Positions 26,473 to 35,003 of a stretch of 64,000 nucleotides of DNA are shown in pieces (position 1 is the stretch's first letter; each line of letters starts with the position of its first letter). Origin of the DNA: Rhodoferax sp. AJA081-3 (GTDB lineage Bacteria; Pseudomonadota; Gammaproteobacteria; Burkholderiales; Burkholderiaceae_C); NCBI RefSeq assembly GCF_017798165.1, contig NZ_CP059068.1, positions 620,001 through 684,000 of the forward strand, in the 5' to 3' direction. Position numbers and translations under genes: made by a program. The notes beneath the pieces were generated by a model. It did not search any database, was not told the origin of the DNA, and was given only the letters and a program-made list of their open reading frames with translations.

Positions 26473-26505
26473 GCATATTTCACGGGGGCTAGCGGCCAAA
26501 AAGAC
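26462..26505 (+). repeat. Repeat family A, copy 3
   Basis: The copy contains ATAGCTGG, a short spacer and CACGGGGGCTAGCGGCC. It overlaps the right arm of the clpB terminator. Confidence 0.6.
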
Positions 26506-26528
26506 CGCTAAACCACCCGTATCAGGCG

Positions 26529-29129
26529 TCAGGAAAAACTGAACTGCCCGGGCGCTTGGATCGTATCCACACCGACGTTGATCGTGTCCTTGGGCGCGAA
26601 CTTGCCTTCCAGCAACAGCTTGGACAAAGGGTTCTCAATACGCTGCTGGATGGCGCGCTTCAAGGGCCGCGCACCAAACACCGGATCAAACCCCACCTTG
26701 GCCAACTCGGCCACCGCCGCGTCGGACACCACCAGGCCCAGGTCCATCTTGGCCAGGCGGGCCATCAGCACCTGCAACTGGATCTTGGCGATGTTGGCGA
26801 TATGGGTGGCGTCCAAAGAATGGAACACAACCGTCTCGTCAATGCGGTTCAGAAACTCGGGGCGGAAGTGGTTCTTCAGCTCCGCAGTCACCGCATCTTT
26901 CACATCGTCGTAATCCTGCCCCACCATGGACTGGATCATTTGTGAGCCAATATTGCTGGTCATCACAATGATGGTGTTCTTGAAGTCCACGGTGCGGCCC
27001 TGACCATCGGTCAGGCGGCCATCGTCCAGCACCTGCAGCAGCACGTTGAACACATCGGGATGCGCCTTTTCAATCTCGTCCAGCAGCAGCACGGCATAGG
27101 GTTTGCGGCGCACGGCTTCGGTCAGGTAACCACCCTCCTCGTAACCCACATAACCGGGGGGCGCGCCAATCAGGCGGGCCACGGAATGTTTCTCCATGAA
27201 TTCACTCATGTCGACGCGGACCAGGTGTTCTTCACTGTCAAACATGAAGCCTGCCAGCGCTTTGCAAAGCTCGGTTTTACCCACGCCCGTGGGCCCCAGG
27301 AACAGGAAGGAACCTGTAGGGCGGTTAGGGTCCGAGAGGCCGGAGCGTGACCGACGGATGGCGTTCGCAACCGCGGCAATGGCTTCGTCCTGGCCTACCA
27401 CGCGGTCGTGCAACTTGCCTTCCATTTGCAACAACTTGTCGCGTTCACCCTGTAGCATCTTCGCCACCGGAATGCCTGTGGCGCGGCTCACCACCTCGGC
27501 AATTTCATCAGCGCCGACCATGGTGCGCAGCAGTTGCGCACGGCCACCGTCTTTGGCATTTTTGGTTTTGCCGGCCTCCTGGGCCTGAGCGTCTTTCAAA
27601 CGCTTTTCCAGCTCGGGCAGCTTGCCGTATTGCAGTTCACCCGCGCGGTTGAAGTCACCCTTGTCGGTCAGCTCCTTGATCTGCTGGCGGACCTTCTCCA
27701 CCTCTTGCATGATGGTTTTCGATCCCTGAGCCTGGGCCTTCTCAGACTTCCACAACTCGTCCAGGTCAGCAATCTCTTTTTGCAGCGCGGTGATCTCTTC
27801 GTTGATCAGTTCCAGGCGTTTTTGCGAGGCCTCGTCCTTCTCGCGTTTCACTGCTTCACGTTCAATCTGCAGCTGGATCAGGCGGCGGTCTTTCTTGTCC
27901 ATGACCTCGGGCTTGGAATCCAGCTCGATCTTGATCTTGCTGGCAGCCTCGTCGATCAGGTCAATCGCCTTGTCGGGCAAAAAACGGTCGGTGATGTAGC
28001 GGTTGGACAACTCGGCCGCGGCCACGATCGCCGGGTCGGTGATCTGCACGCCGTGGTGCACTTCATAACGCTCTTTGAGGCCACGCAGGATGGCAATCGT
28101 CGCCTCCACAGTAGGCTCACCCACCAGAATCTTCTGGAAGCGGCGCTCCAGTGCGGCGTCTTTCTCTATGTATTTGCGGTATTCGTCCAGCGTAGTGGCA
28201 CCCACGCAGTGCAACTCGCCGCGGGCCAGCGCGGGCTTGAGCATATTGCCGGCGTCCATCGCGCCTTCGGCTTTGCCGGCACCCACCATGGTGTGCAGTT
28301 CGTCAATGAACACAATGGTCTGGCCTTCGTCCTTGGCCAGGTCTTTGAGCACATTTTTCAGGCGCTCTTCAAACTCGCCACGGAACTTGGCTCCGGCCAA
28401 CAGCGCGGCCATGTCCAGGCTCAACACGCGTTTGCCCTTCAGCGATTCGGGCACCTCGCCGGCCACGATGCGCTGTGCCAGGCCTTCCACAATGGCCGTC
28501 TTGCCAACACCCGGTTCGCCAATCAGCACGGGGTTGTTCTTGGTGCGGCGTTGCAGCACCTGGATGGCGCGGCGGATCTCGTCGTCTCGGCCAATCACCG
28601 GGTCCAACTTGCCCATGCGGGCGCGTTCGGTCAGGTCAATGCAGTACTTCTTGAGGGATTCACGCTGCTCTTCGGCATCGGCGTTATCCACACTCTGGCC
28701 GCCACGTACGGTGTCGATGGCGCTCTCCAGGCTCTTGCGGGTCATGCCACTGGCGCGGGCGATGTTGCCGATCTCGGCCTTGCTGTCGGAAAGCGCCAGC
28801 AGGAACATGTCGTTGGATACAAACTGATCTTTGCGCTTGATGGATTCCTTCTCGGACGCCTGCAGCAGCGCGCCCATGTCGCGGTCTACCGAGATCTGGT
28901 CCTGCCCCTGCACCTGGGGCTGCTTTTTCACATAGGCTTCGGCACCCGCCAACAACTGCGGCACGTTGACGCCTGCGCGCTGCAGCAAGGCCTTGGGGCC
29001 ATCGTCCTGGCGCAGCATGGCCACCAAGAGGTGGGCGGGCGTGATGTAGGCATGGTCATTGGACAGCGCCAGTGTTTGCGCTTCGCCCAAGGCTTCCTGG
29101 AATTTGGTGGTGAGTTTGTCCATTCGCAT
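26529..29129 (-). CDS. clpB: Chaperone ClpB (protein disaggregase)
   Basis: This 866-residue AAA+ protein resolves aggregated proteins with DnaK. It has the N-terminal Clp_N repeat (about 1-145), a first ATPase domain with Walker [10 protein letters not shown] near 205, and the ClpB-specific coiled-coil middle domain (about 400-525). A second ATPase domain follows with GPTGVGKTE near 605 and Walker [12 protein letters not shown], then the C-terminal small domain. Length is standard. The start MRMDKLTTK has GGAG eight bases upstream. A heat-shock-type promoter at 29154-29180 and a strong terminator suggest single-gene transcription. Confidence 0.97.
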   Translation of the reverse strand: MRMDKLTTKFQEALGEAQTLALSNDHAYITPAHLLVAMLRQDDGPKALLQRAGVNVPQLLAGAEAYVKKQPQVQGQDQISVDRDMGALLQASEKESIKRKDQFVSNDMFLLALSDSKAEIGNIARASGMTRKSLESAIDTVRGGQSVDNADAEEQRESLKKYCIDLTERARMGKLDPVIGRDDEIRRAIQVLQRRTKNNPVLIGEPGVGKTAIVEGLAQRIVAGEVPESLKGKRVLSLDMAALLAGAKFRGEFEERLKNVLKDLAKDEGQTIVFIDELHTMVGAGKAEGAMDAGNMLKPALARGELHCVGATTLDEYRKYIEKDAALERRFQKILVGEPTVEATIAILRGLKERYEVHHGVQITDPAIVAAAELSNRYITDRFLPDKAIDLIDEAASKIKIELDSKPEVMDKKDRRLIQLQIEREAVKREKDEASQKRLELINEEITALQKEIADLDELWKSEKAQAQGSKTIMQEVEKVRQQIKELTDKGDFNRAGELQYGKLPELEKRLKDAQAQEAGKTKNAKDGGRAQLLRTMVGADEIAEVVSRATGIPVAKMLQGERDKLLQMEGKLHDRVVGQDEAIAAVANAIRRSRSGLSDPNRPTGSFLFLGPTGVGKTELCKALAGFMFDSEEHLVRVDMSEFMEKHSVARLIGAPPGYVGYEEGGYLTEAVRRKPYAVLLLDEIEKAHPDVFNVLLQVLDDGRLTDGQGRTVDFKNTIIVMTSNIGSQMIQSMVGQDYDDVKDAVTAELKNHFRPEFLNRIDETVVFHSLDATHIANIAKIQLQVLMARLAKMDLGLVVSDAAVAELAKVGFDPVFGARPLKRAIQQRIENPLSKLLLEGKFAPKDTINVGVDTIQAPGQFSFS

Positions 29130-29153
29130 ATAAAAATCTCCGGTTAGCCATGA

Positions 29154-29180
29154 GCTTGGGCTTGTAGCACCTATTTCAAG
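29154..29180 (-). promoter_or_regulatory. Probable sigma-32 heat-shock promoter of clpB
   Basis: On the minus strand CTTGAAA (29180-29174) is followed after 13 bases by CCCAAGC (29160-29154). This is close to the sigma-32 -35 consensus CTTGAAA and partly matches the -10 CCCCAT-type box. It lies 25-51 bases before the clpB start. Confidence 0.55.
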
Positions 29181-29217
29181 TGCAAGCGCTGCCCAGCGAC
29201 TTGACTAGAATCAAACT

Positions 29218-29820
29218 ATGGACATTCGCCAGATATCGATCCGCTACCGTCAGGACCACGATCGAATCCTGGTGGACATCAACACGGGCTCGGGCACTGA
29301 GGTACAGGTCTGGCTGACGCGGCGCATGAGCCTGCGGCTGTGGCCCCTGCTGAACCGGGTGGTCATTGACCATTTTGCGATTCCCCAAGACGCCAAGACC
29401 GATGGATTTGTGGACCTAGCGGCCATGGACGTGCAAACCAAGGCATTGTTGGCCGACTTCAACCGTGAAGAGGCCATGCAAAAAGCGGATTTCAGCACGC
29501 CCTACCAAACCAGTGTCACCCAGCGCCCCATGGGGCCCAACCCGCTGGTGGTGACCGAAGTCAGCCTGACCCCCTACGGCAACGGCAAGTTGCAACTCAA
29601 CTTTACCGAAGTACTGGACGAGCCGCCTTCCAGCCGTGGGTTCCAGATAGACCTCTCAAGTGAGCTGGTGTTTGCGGTGATCAAACTGCTGGGCAATGCG
29701 CTGGAACAGGCGCAGTGGGAGGTTGGCCAACACAGCGCCGTACCGCTTGCGGCAGAGCCGGATGTAGCGGATGAAATCGACCTGAGCCCGGATGCGACCC
29801 GCCCCACCTACCTGAACTGA
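29218..29820 (+). CDS. Hypothetical protein
   Basis: The 200-residue protein has no signal peptide and no membrane helix. The N-terminal half is beta-rich (ISIRYRQDHDRILVDINTGSGTEVQVWLTRRMSLRLWPLL), the middle has an Ala/Leu helix, and the end is acidic. I do not recognise the family. It is divergent from clpB, with 88 bases between, and converges with moaE. The consistent coding pattern across 600 bases supports a real gene. Confidence 0.7.
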   Translation: MDIRQISIRYRQDHDRILVDINTGSGTEVQVWLTRRMSLRLWPLLNRVVIDHFAIPQDAKTDGFVDLAAMDVQTKALLADFNREEAMQKADFSTPYQTSVTQRPMGPNPLVVTEVSLTPYGNGKLQLNFTEVLDEPPSSRGFQIDLSSELVFAVIKLLGNALEQAQWEVGQHSAVPLAAEPDVADEIDLSPDATRPTYLN

Positions 29821-29841
29821 GGGGCCGCCTCGCCCCCCGCT

Positions 29842-30345
29842 TCAGGCGTTTGTGGCCTGAATACCCCAGCGCGCCAGCGCCTCATCATCACTGACCCGCG
29901 CATCCACCCACTGCGCGCCGCTGGCCGTCTGCTCCTTCTTCCAGAACGGTGCCTGGGTCTTCAGGTAGTCCATCAAAAATTCACAGGCCTTGAAGCTTTC
30001 GCCCCGGTGTGCAGACGCCACAGCCACCAGCACGATCTGATCAGTGGGCTGCAACAAGCCGATGCGGTGGATGATCCGTGCGGCAAAGATGTCAAAGCGC
30101 CTATGCGCCTCGTCGATCATGTCTTCGATGGCCTTTTCGGTCATGCCGGGGTAGTGTTCCAGCTCCATAGTCTGTACATGACCCGCAGGATCCCCATTAG
30201 CGATATTCCTGTCCCGCACGGTGCCTAGGAAAGAACATACGGCTCCAACCCGCGCGTCGTTGGCGTGCAATGCTTTCACCACTTCGCCCAGATCAAAGTC
30301 TTCGGTCTGGATGGAAACGCGGGGGGCTTTTTGCAGGGTGCTCAT
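29842..30345 (-). CDS. moaE: Molybdopterin synthase catalytic subunit MoaE
   Basis: The 167-residue protein transfers sulfur from MoaD to precursor Z to make molybdopterin. Recognisable segments are GAVCSFLGTVRD, MELEHYPGMTEKAIEDM, RIGLLQPTDQIVLVAVASAHRGESFKACEFLMDYLKTQAPFWKKE; the lysine of the last motif is catalytic. ATG 30345 is chosen, as an upstream ATG adds 18 unlikely residues. Its usual partners moaD and moeA lie 4.4 kb away on the same strand, separated by an oppositely oriented cassette. Confidence 0.95.
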   Translation of the reverse strand: MSTLQKAPRVSIQTEDFDLGEVVKALHANDARVGAVCSFLGTVRDRNIANGDPAGHVQTMELEHYPGMTEKAIEDMIDEAHRRFDIFAARIIHRIGLLQPTDQIVLVAVASAHRGESFKACEFLMDYLKTQAPFWKKEQTASGAQWVDARVSDDEALARWGIQATNA

Positions 30346-30496
30346 GGCGCAATTGTGGCACTTGTGCGCTGCTACACTCCACCTATGCCCGCACTCCAAC
30401 TCTGCATCCCCAACATGGCCCTACAGCGCCATGTGCCGTGCAGTGTGGCGCGCGCCAGCAAAGCCAAAAAACCCAAGCTCATCTGACCGGAGCTTT

Positions 30497-30529
30497 GTGG
30501 TTCCGTTCTCAGATGAGCAACGGAACCAC
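30497..30529. repeat. Perfect 11-bp inverted repeat upstream of the dapA-like gene
   Basis: GTGGTTCCGTT (30497-30507) and AACGGAACCAC (30519-30529) are separated by 11 bases. No T run follows on either strand, so it is not a standard terminator. It may be an operator or a transcript hairpin about 90 bases before the next start. Confidence 0.6.
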
Positions 30530-30618
30530 CAAAACAAACACCCCCCTGCTTTTTTTGGTTCTCGCGCACATCCGATAAGAACGGTTTTCCATCGGTCGTT
30601 TTCGAAAAGGACACATGC

Positions 30619-31497
30619 ATGCCTAGCTCCCGCGATTTCTCTGGCCTCTGGATCCCATTGATCACACCGTTTGCTGGTGAATCGGTAGACCACCCTGCCC
30701 TGACCCGGCTGGTCAAACACTATGCCGCGGCCGGTGTCCACGGCTTTGTGGCCTGTGGCTCCACCGGCGAAGCTGCCGCGCTGGACAAACAAGAACAATT
30801 GGCCGTGCTGGATACCGTATTGGCTGCTGCGGGGCCATTGCCGGTGGTCATGGGGCTTTCGGGCTACCACCTGGTGCAGACCGTGGCCTGGGTCAAGGAA
30901 TTGGCGCAACGCCCCATCGCCGGACTGCTGGTGCCTGCGCCCCACTACATTCGGCCTTCGCAGGCGGGCTTGGTGCAGTGGTTCACGGCGCTGGCGGATG
31001 CATCCGACAAACCGCTGGTCGTCTATGACATCCCCTACCGCACCGGCGCCACCCTCGCGTTGGACACATTGCTGACACTCGCGGCCCACCCCCATATCCA
31101 GGCCATCAAGGATTGTGGCGGTGATGCAGGCAAGACCCAGGCCCTGATTACCGACGGGCGCCTGCAGGTGCTGGCCGGCGAAGACGCGCAAGTTTTCAGC
31201 ACGCTGGCCCTGGGTGGTGCGGGGTCCATCACTGCCAGTGCCCATTTGTGTACGAGCCGGTTTGTTGCCGTAATGCACAGTCTGCGTCGGGGAGATCTAC
31301 CACACGCCCGAGCACTGTGGCAGCCTCTGGTGCCGTTGATAAACGCAGTGTTTGCGGAGCCCAATCCGGCGGTGATCAAGGCCATGCTGGCACAGCAGGG
31401 GTTGGTGCAGGATGGCTTGAGGCTGCCGATGACTGGGGCAAGTCTCGAAGCCCGGCAACGCGTGCATACGATGGTGGACAAACTGGCATTGGATTGA
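30619..31497 (+). CDS. Dihydrodipicolinate synthase-family aldolase (DapA-like)
   Basis: The 292-residue TIM-barrel protein carries the DapA family signatures GSTGEAAALDKQEQ, the conserved YDIPYRTG tyrosine and the Schiff-base lysine in AIKDCGGDA. These enzymes condense or cleave pyruvate with an aldehyde. True DapA makes the lysine/diaminopimelate precursor; paralogues act on sugar acids. Sequence alone does not settle which. The gene stands on the plus strand at the start of a block that separates moaE from moaD, and is followed about 100 bases later by a glycosyltransferase gene. Confidence 0.85.
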   Translation: MPSSRDFSGLWIPLITPFAGESVDHPALTRLVKHYAAAGVHGFVACGSTGEAAALDKQEQLAVLDTVLAAAGPLPVVMGLSGYHLVQTVAWVKELAQRPIAGLLVPAPHYIRPSQAGLVQWFTALADASDKPLVVYDIPYRTGATLALDTLLTLAAHPHIQAIKDCGGDAGKTQALITDGRLQVLAGEDAQVFSTLALGGAGSITASAHLCTSRFVAVMHSLRRGDLPHARALWQPLVPLINAVFAEPNPAVIKAMLAQQGLVQDGLRLPMTGASLEARQRVHTMVDKLALD

Positions 31498-31602
31498 AAC
31501 CGGGAGTTGCAGAACAGGCTACCACCGATCGATTGGCACAAAAAGCTCAGCTTTACAATGTGCGCGCAAGGGGATGTGCCCCTCAATCAGAGGGGTTTTA
31601 CC

Positions 31603-32538
31603 GTGGATATTTCTTTGGTGGTACCAGCCTACAACGAATCTGAAAACATCAGCCAATTTCTTAATGCAGTGAAGGTTGTTCTCCAGCCTACTGGGCTGTC
31701 GTACGAGATCATCATGGTCAACGATGGCAGCCGTGACGACACATTGGCCATTTTGGTAGAAGCTGTTTCCGAAAACGCCCACCTCAGAGTCATTGATTTG
31801 ACGCGAAACTTTGGCAAGGAAGCCGCACTCACTGCCGGCCTGGACGCAGCCACTGGAAACGCAGTGATTCCCATGGATGCAGACCTACAGCACCCGCCAG
31901 AATTAATTCCGCAGCTGATACATCACTGGCGGGAAGGTTATGACGTAGTTCTATGCCGTAGGGCATCCCGCAATACCGATCACTGGTTACAACGTTGGTT
32001 TTCGAATTTCTTTTACAAGGTACACAATGCAGTTTCCGATCACGCTATCCCTCCCGATGTAGGTGACTTTCGGTTGTTGGATAAGAAGGTCGTGGCTGCA
32101 TTGCGTCTATTGCCCGAGCGCCGCCGATTCATGAAGGGCATATTTTCGTGGGTCGGGTTCCGCAGCACCGTGGTGGAGTTCGAAGCAAACGAACGCTATG
32201 CTGGCAAATCCAGCTTTAGTGGTTGGAAACTGTGGAACTTTGCGCTGGAAGGAATCACTAGTTTCTCCACCCTTCCTCTGCGTATTTGGACTTACGTAGG
32301 CGGCCTGGTCTCCATATTTGCCATTGGCTACGCAATCAAGGTGGTTATCAGCACCCTCGTTTCCGGAACAGATCTACCGGGCTACCCATCGCTGTTTTGC
32401 GCCATATTGTTTTTGGGAGGCGTACAGCTGATAGGAATTGGTGTGCTGGGTGAATACATTGGCCGTATCTACAGCGAAGTCAAACAACGCCCCATCTACT
32501 TGGTGCGCAGCAGATTTGGATTCTTCGCCGATGAGTGA
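31603..32538 (+). CDS. GtrB-like polyprenyl-phosphate glycosyltransferase (GT2)
   Basis: The protein is about 311 residues. A GT2 domain carries LVVPAYNESENI, the MVNDGSRDDT aspartates, the MDADLQHPPELIP metal site and LCRRASRNTD. Two C-terminal membrane helices follow (about 228-250 and 262-290). This matches GtrB/DPM1-like enzymes that load a sugar onto undecaprenyl phosphate. The start GTG 31603 has AGGGG seven bases upstream; longer in-frame starts (31507, 31558) lack such a site. It overlaps gtrA by eight bases. Confidence 0.87.
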   Translation: MDISLVVPAYNESENISQFLNAVKVVLQPTGLSYEIIMVNDGSRDDTLAILVEAVSENAHLRVIDLTRNFGKEAALTAGLDAATGNAVIPMDADLQHPPELIPQLIHHWREGYDVVLCRRASRNTDHWLQRWFSNFFYKVHNAVSDHAIPPDVGDFRLLDKKVVAALRLLPERRRFMKGIFSWVGFRSTVVEFEANERYAGKSSFSGWKLWNFALEGITSFSTLPLRIWTYVGGLVSIFAIGYAIKVVISTLVSGTDLPGYPSLFCAILFLGGVQLIGIGVLGEYIGRIYSEVKQRPIYLVRSRFGFFADE

Positions 32539-32923
32539 ATCCTTGTTGTCTAAAACCCTCTTTCGACGCATCGCCGGTTTCTCAACCATTGGCGTCCTGA
32601 ATACATTCATCCATTTAGGTGTCGTAACTGCACTGGTAGAACTGCTCTCTGTGCATCCAGTGCTCGCAAACTGCCTGGCCTTTGTAGTGGCCAATGTCTT
32701 TTCATTTTACGCAAATAGCAGATGGAACTACGGCACGCCAATGGATGGAAGCCGGTACAAGCGCTTTTTATTGGTTTCACTAATGGGGCTGGCCATCACC
32801 GCGGGTTTGAGTGCAATGGCCGAAACTTTGGGTTGGCATTACCTGATGGGCACTGCCATGGTTTTCGTAGCATTGCCTGCCCTAACTTTTGCCGCGCATC
32901 ACTACTGGACCTGGGCTGAATGA
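32531..32923 (+). CDS. GtrA-like membrane protein (lipid-linked sugar flippase)
   Basis: The 130-residue protein has the GtrA pattern with four membrane helices, FSTIGVLNTFIHLGVV near 14-30, the NSRWNY motif near 63 and a final HHYWTWAE. GtrA proteins are thought to move undecaprenyl-phosphate sugar across the inner membrane. It overlaps both its neighbours (ATGA with the next gene), so the three genes are surely one operon. Confidence 0.87.
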   Translation: MSESLLSKTLFRRIAGFSTIGVLNTFIHLGVVTALVELLSVHPVLANCLAFVVANVFSFYANSRWNYGTPMDGSRYKRFLLVSLMGLAITAGLSAMAETLGWHYLMGTAMVFVALPALTFAAHHYWTWAE

Positions 32924-34743
32924 GTCACAGCACACACAGTCGGTTTTTACAAATCACCAAACACAACATCGCCCAAAACGAAAACTGTTTTGTCTTCGTT
33001 TTGCTCTGTCTGCTGACCTTTGTGCTGCACAACAGTGCGCTCAACGGATATTGGCGCTTTGACGACGGAATGCACCTGAAGTTTGTAGCGACCTATGCGC
33101 CTTGGCAGTATTACTTGCAGCCATCGATCACAGTGCTGCAATCGTATGCCAATGTCACGCCCTACAACGCCCTCTTCTACGACATCAATCTGGCACTGTT
33201 CGGCATGCTGCCGCGCTGGCATTACGCACACCTGTTAGTCGTTTTGGCGGCTACGGCTTTTTCCACCTATCGGCTAGTCCGTCTATGGCGAGACCGCCAA
33301 GCGGCGCTCCTGGCCGCCACCTTGTTTCTGCTGGGTCTGCCAACATTGCATATTGCGCATCAATTGATGACAGGGCATTACGCAACCGGCTTGCTGTTTG
33401 CAGTGCTAAGCATGCACTACTTCACCATCGGTGTGCGACAAAATCACTATGGCATGACGCTTTTGGGAGCCGTGCTTTATCTGTTTGCGACGACCTGTAA
33501 GGAGGTCTTCGTGCCGCTCGTCATGGTATTGCCTTTCATCCCGGCAGGATCTCTGGCGACCCGTGTCAAAGCCGCCCTGCCATATGTCGCCATCGCGATC
33601 TTCTACACCTTTTGGCGCTATGCAGTACTGGGACGGCTGATGGGTGGCTACATCACCAATCCCGTGAATCCGGTTGAACAGTACAAGCAACTGCTCAGCA
33701 TTCCCCTGCTCTTAATCGGCTGGACAAATGGGCAAACCATCAATGCATTCCTACGAGGCTTTGGCGGCCTCTATATGGTGGGATTATTTTTCGCGCTTGC
33801 GGCCGGTGTCAGAGCCATCGTCCGCAAGAAAATTGCTTGGCCACTCGTTTGCGCCTCACTGTTTCTTGTGATAGCGCCTCTGATACCGCTCGCTGGAGAC
33901 CCGGGACTGCTAGCTGCGGATCGCTACCTTCTTCTGCCTTGGTGGGGCGGTAGTGTGCTACTTGCGGCGCTTGTATACCAGCCTTTCAAAGCCAAGTTTG
34001 AGCGTTTGCTCAAGCACCTTCTAGCAGCGGTCCTGGCTGCCCTCGCGCTCTATGCTCAACACACTGAACACGCGCGCATTGCGCCACAACTGGCCTTGGA
34101 AGACGCTCTTTATCAAACTGTCATGCATGCAGACGACAACACTGCGCTATTGCCACCGCCCAATCGCGACAACTACCGCAAGCTGCTATCTGGTGCTCAG
34201 CAAGCCCAAGCAATTATGATGAAAAACCAAACGGCACCCACGAACTTCGTGGTCGATAAAGCGTCGCTGTGCGAATTCACGCAGAAAGGCGCCAAGATTG
34301 TGGAATACGACACCACCTGCAACTGCATGCGCGATATCACGCGTCAACTGGATACATCGCTGGCAAAGCTCATGAGTGAGGAGAGACATGCAATAGCGGG
34401 TGTGCCTCTAAGAGTGAGCCTAGCCTTTCAAAACAACACGCTGCGATGGGACCTAGGACCAGCAACTGATGGGACCTTCTGGGTGCTGTTGGGAAGCTCT
34501 CCAACAAAAGTTCCGGCTAAAGGCAGTATTCCTTACGGCAACACGGAAGCTCTGCGGTTGAGAGTGCGCCACGACGCTACCGATGGCAGCATGGCAATCA
34601 CACCCAGTCTAATGTTTAATATGCCTACCGCAACAGAGTTCAACTGGACGGGAACAAGTGTGGTTGAAGCGCCCTACTGCCCGATGGTTGCTGAACGGCC
34701 AGGGCCAGATCAAGCCGCCCGTGAGAACCCCATCGGAGGGTAG
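32920..34743 (+). CDS. Polytopic membrane protein, probable GtrC-type glycosyltransferase
   Basis: The 607-residue protein has about ten membrane helices between residues 25 and 385. The first periplasmic loop carries paired aspartates (YWRFDDGMHLKF near 45-55), as in GT-C glycosyltransferases. A ~200-residue soluble C-terminal domain follows. I do not recognise a named family, but its place behind GtrB and GtrA and the ATGA overlap match gtr cassettes, in which the third gene transfers the sugar to a cell-surface polymer. Base composition looks more AT-rich than the flanking moa genes, which suggests transfer. Confidence 0.65.
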   Translation: MSHSTHSRFLQITKHNIAQNENCFVFVLLCLLTFVLHNSALNGYWRFDDGMHLKFVATYAPWQYYLQPSITVLQSYANVTPYNALFYDINLALFGMLPRWHYAHLLVVLAATAFSTYRLVRLWRDRQAALLAATLFLLGLPTLHIAHQLMTGHYATGLLFAVLSMHYFTIGVRQNHYGMTLLGAVLYLFATTCKEVFVPLVMVLPFIPAGSLATRVKAALPYVAIAIFYTFWRYAVLGRLMGGYITNPVNPVEQYKQLLSIPLLLIGWTNGQTINAFLRGFGGLYMVGLFFALAAGVRAIVRKKIAWPLVCASLFLVIAPLIPLAGDPGLLAADRYLLLPWWGGSVLLAALVYQPFKAKFERLLKHLLAAVLAALALYAQHTEHARIAPQLALEDALYQTVMHADDNTALLPPPNRDNYRKLLSGAQQAQAIMMKNQTAPTNFVVDKASLCEFTQKGAKIVEYDTTCNCMRDITRQLDTSLAKLMSEERHAIAGVPLRVSLAFQNNTLRWDLGPATDGTFWVLLGSSPTKVPAKGSIPYGNTEALRLRVRHDATDGSMAITPSLMFNMPTATEFNWTGTSVVEAPYCPMVAERPGPDQAARENPIGG

Positions 34744-34748
34744 CTACC

Positions 34749-35003
34749 TCATCCGCCAGTGACAGGCGGAAAAAAGGCCACTTCAGCGCCTTCTACCAAG
34801 GCAGCGGTCTCCGGAGCCAAAGTCTGGTTGATCGCCACACGCACGGCCTTGCCCCTCGCCAGCGACTCAGCGTAAACACCACCGCGCGCAATCAACTCGT
34901 CGCGCAAACCGGAGACGGTGGACGCCAGGGTTTCCATCACTTCGCCACCTGTGCCAAGGGCTTCCCGGATGGAGGCGAAGTATTTGACATTCACTTGGGT
35001 CAT
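34749..35003 (-). CDS. moaD: Molybdopterin synthase sulfur carrier subunit MoaD
   Basis: The 84-residue ubiquitin-like protein starts VNVKYFASIREALG and ends in the essential VTGG diglycine, which is thiocarboxylated for sulfur transfer to MoaE. Its ATG overlaps the moeA stop (ATGA), so the two are coupled. It converges with the membrane protein gene at 32920-34743 with only a few bases between them. Confidence 0.95.
   Translation of the reverse strand: MTQVNVKYFASIREALGTGGEVMETLASTVSGLRDELIARGGVYAESLARGKAVRVAINQTLAPETAALVEGAEVAFFPPVTGG

Noticed and set aside
27534-29147. 537-codon plus-strand frame antisense to clpB
   Set aside because: It is a mirror frame caused by codon bias; clpB is certain and the antisense product has no family features.
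30385-30486. 33-codon plus-strand frame between moaE and the dapA-like gene
   Set aside because: It is short, has no ribosome binding site and no recognisable family; it could be a leader peptide but nothing supports that.
30487-30618. Lysine riboswitch before the dapA-like gene
   Set aside because: The 130-base leader is too short and lacks the multi-helix pattern; only one simple palindrome is seen.
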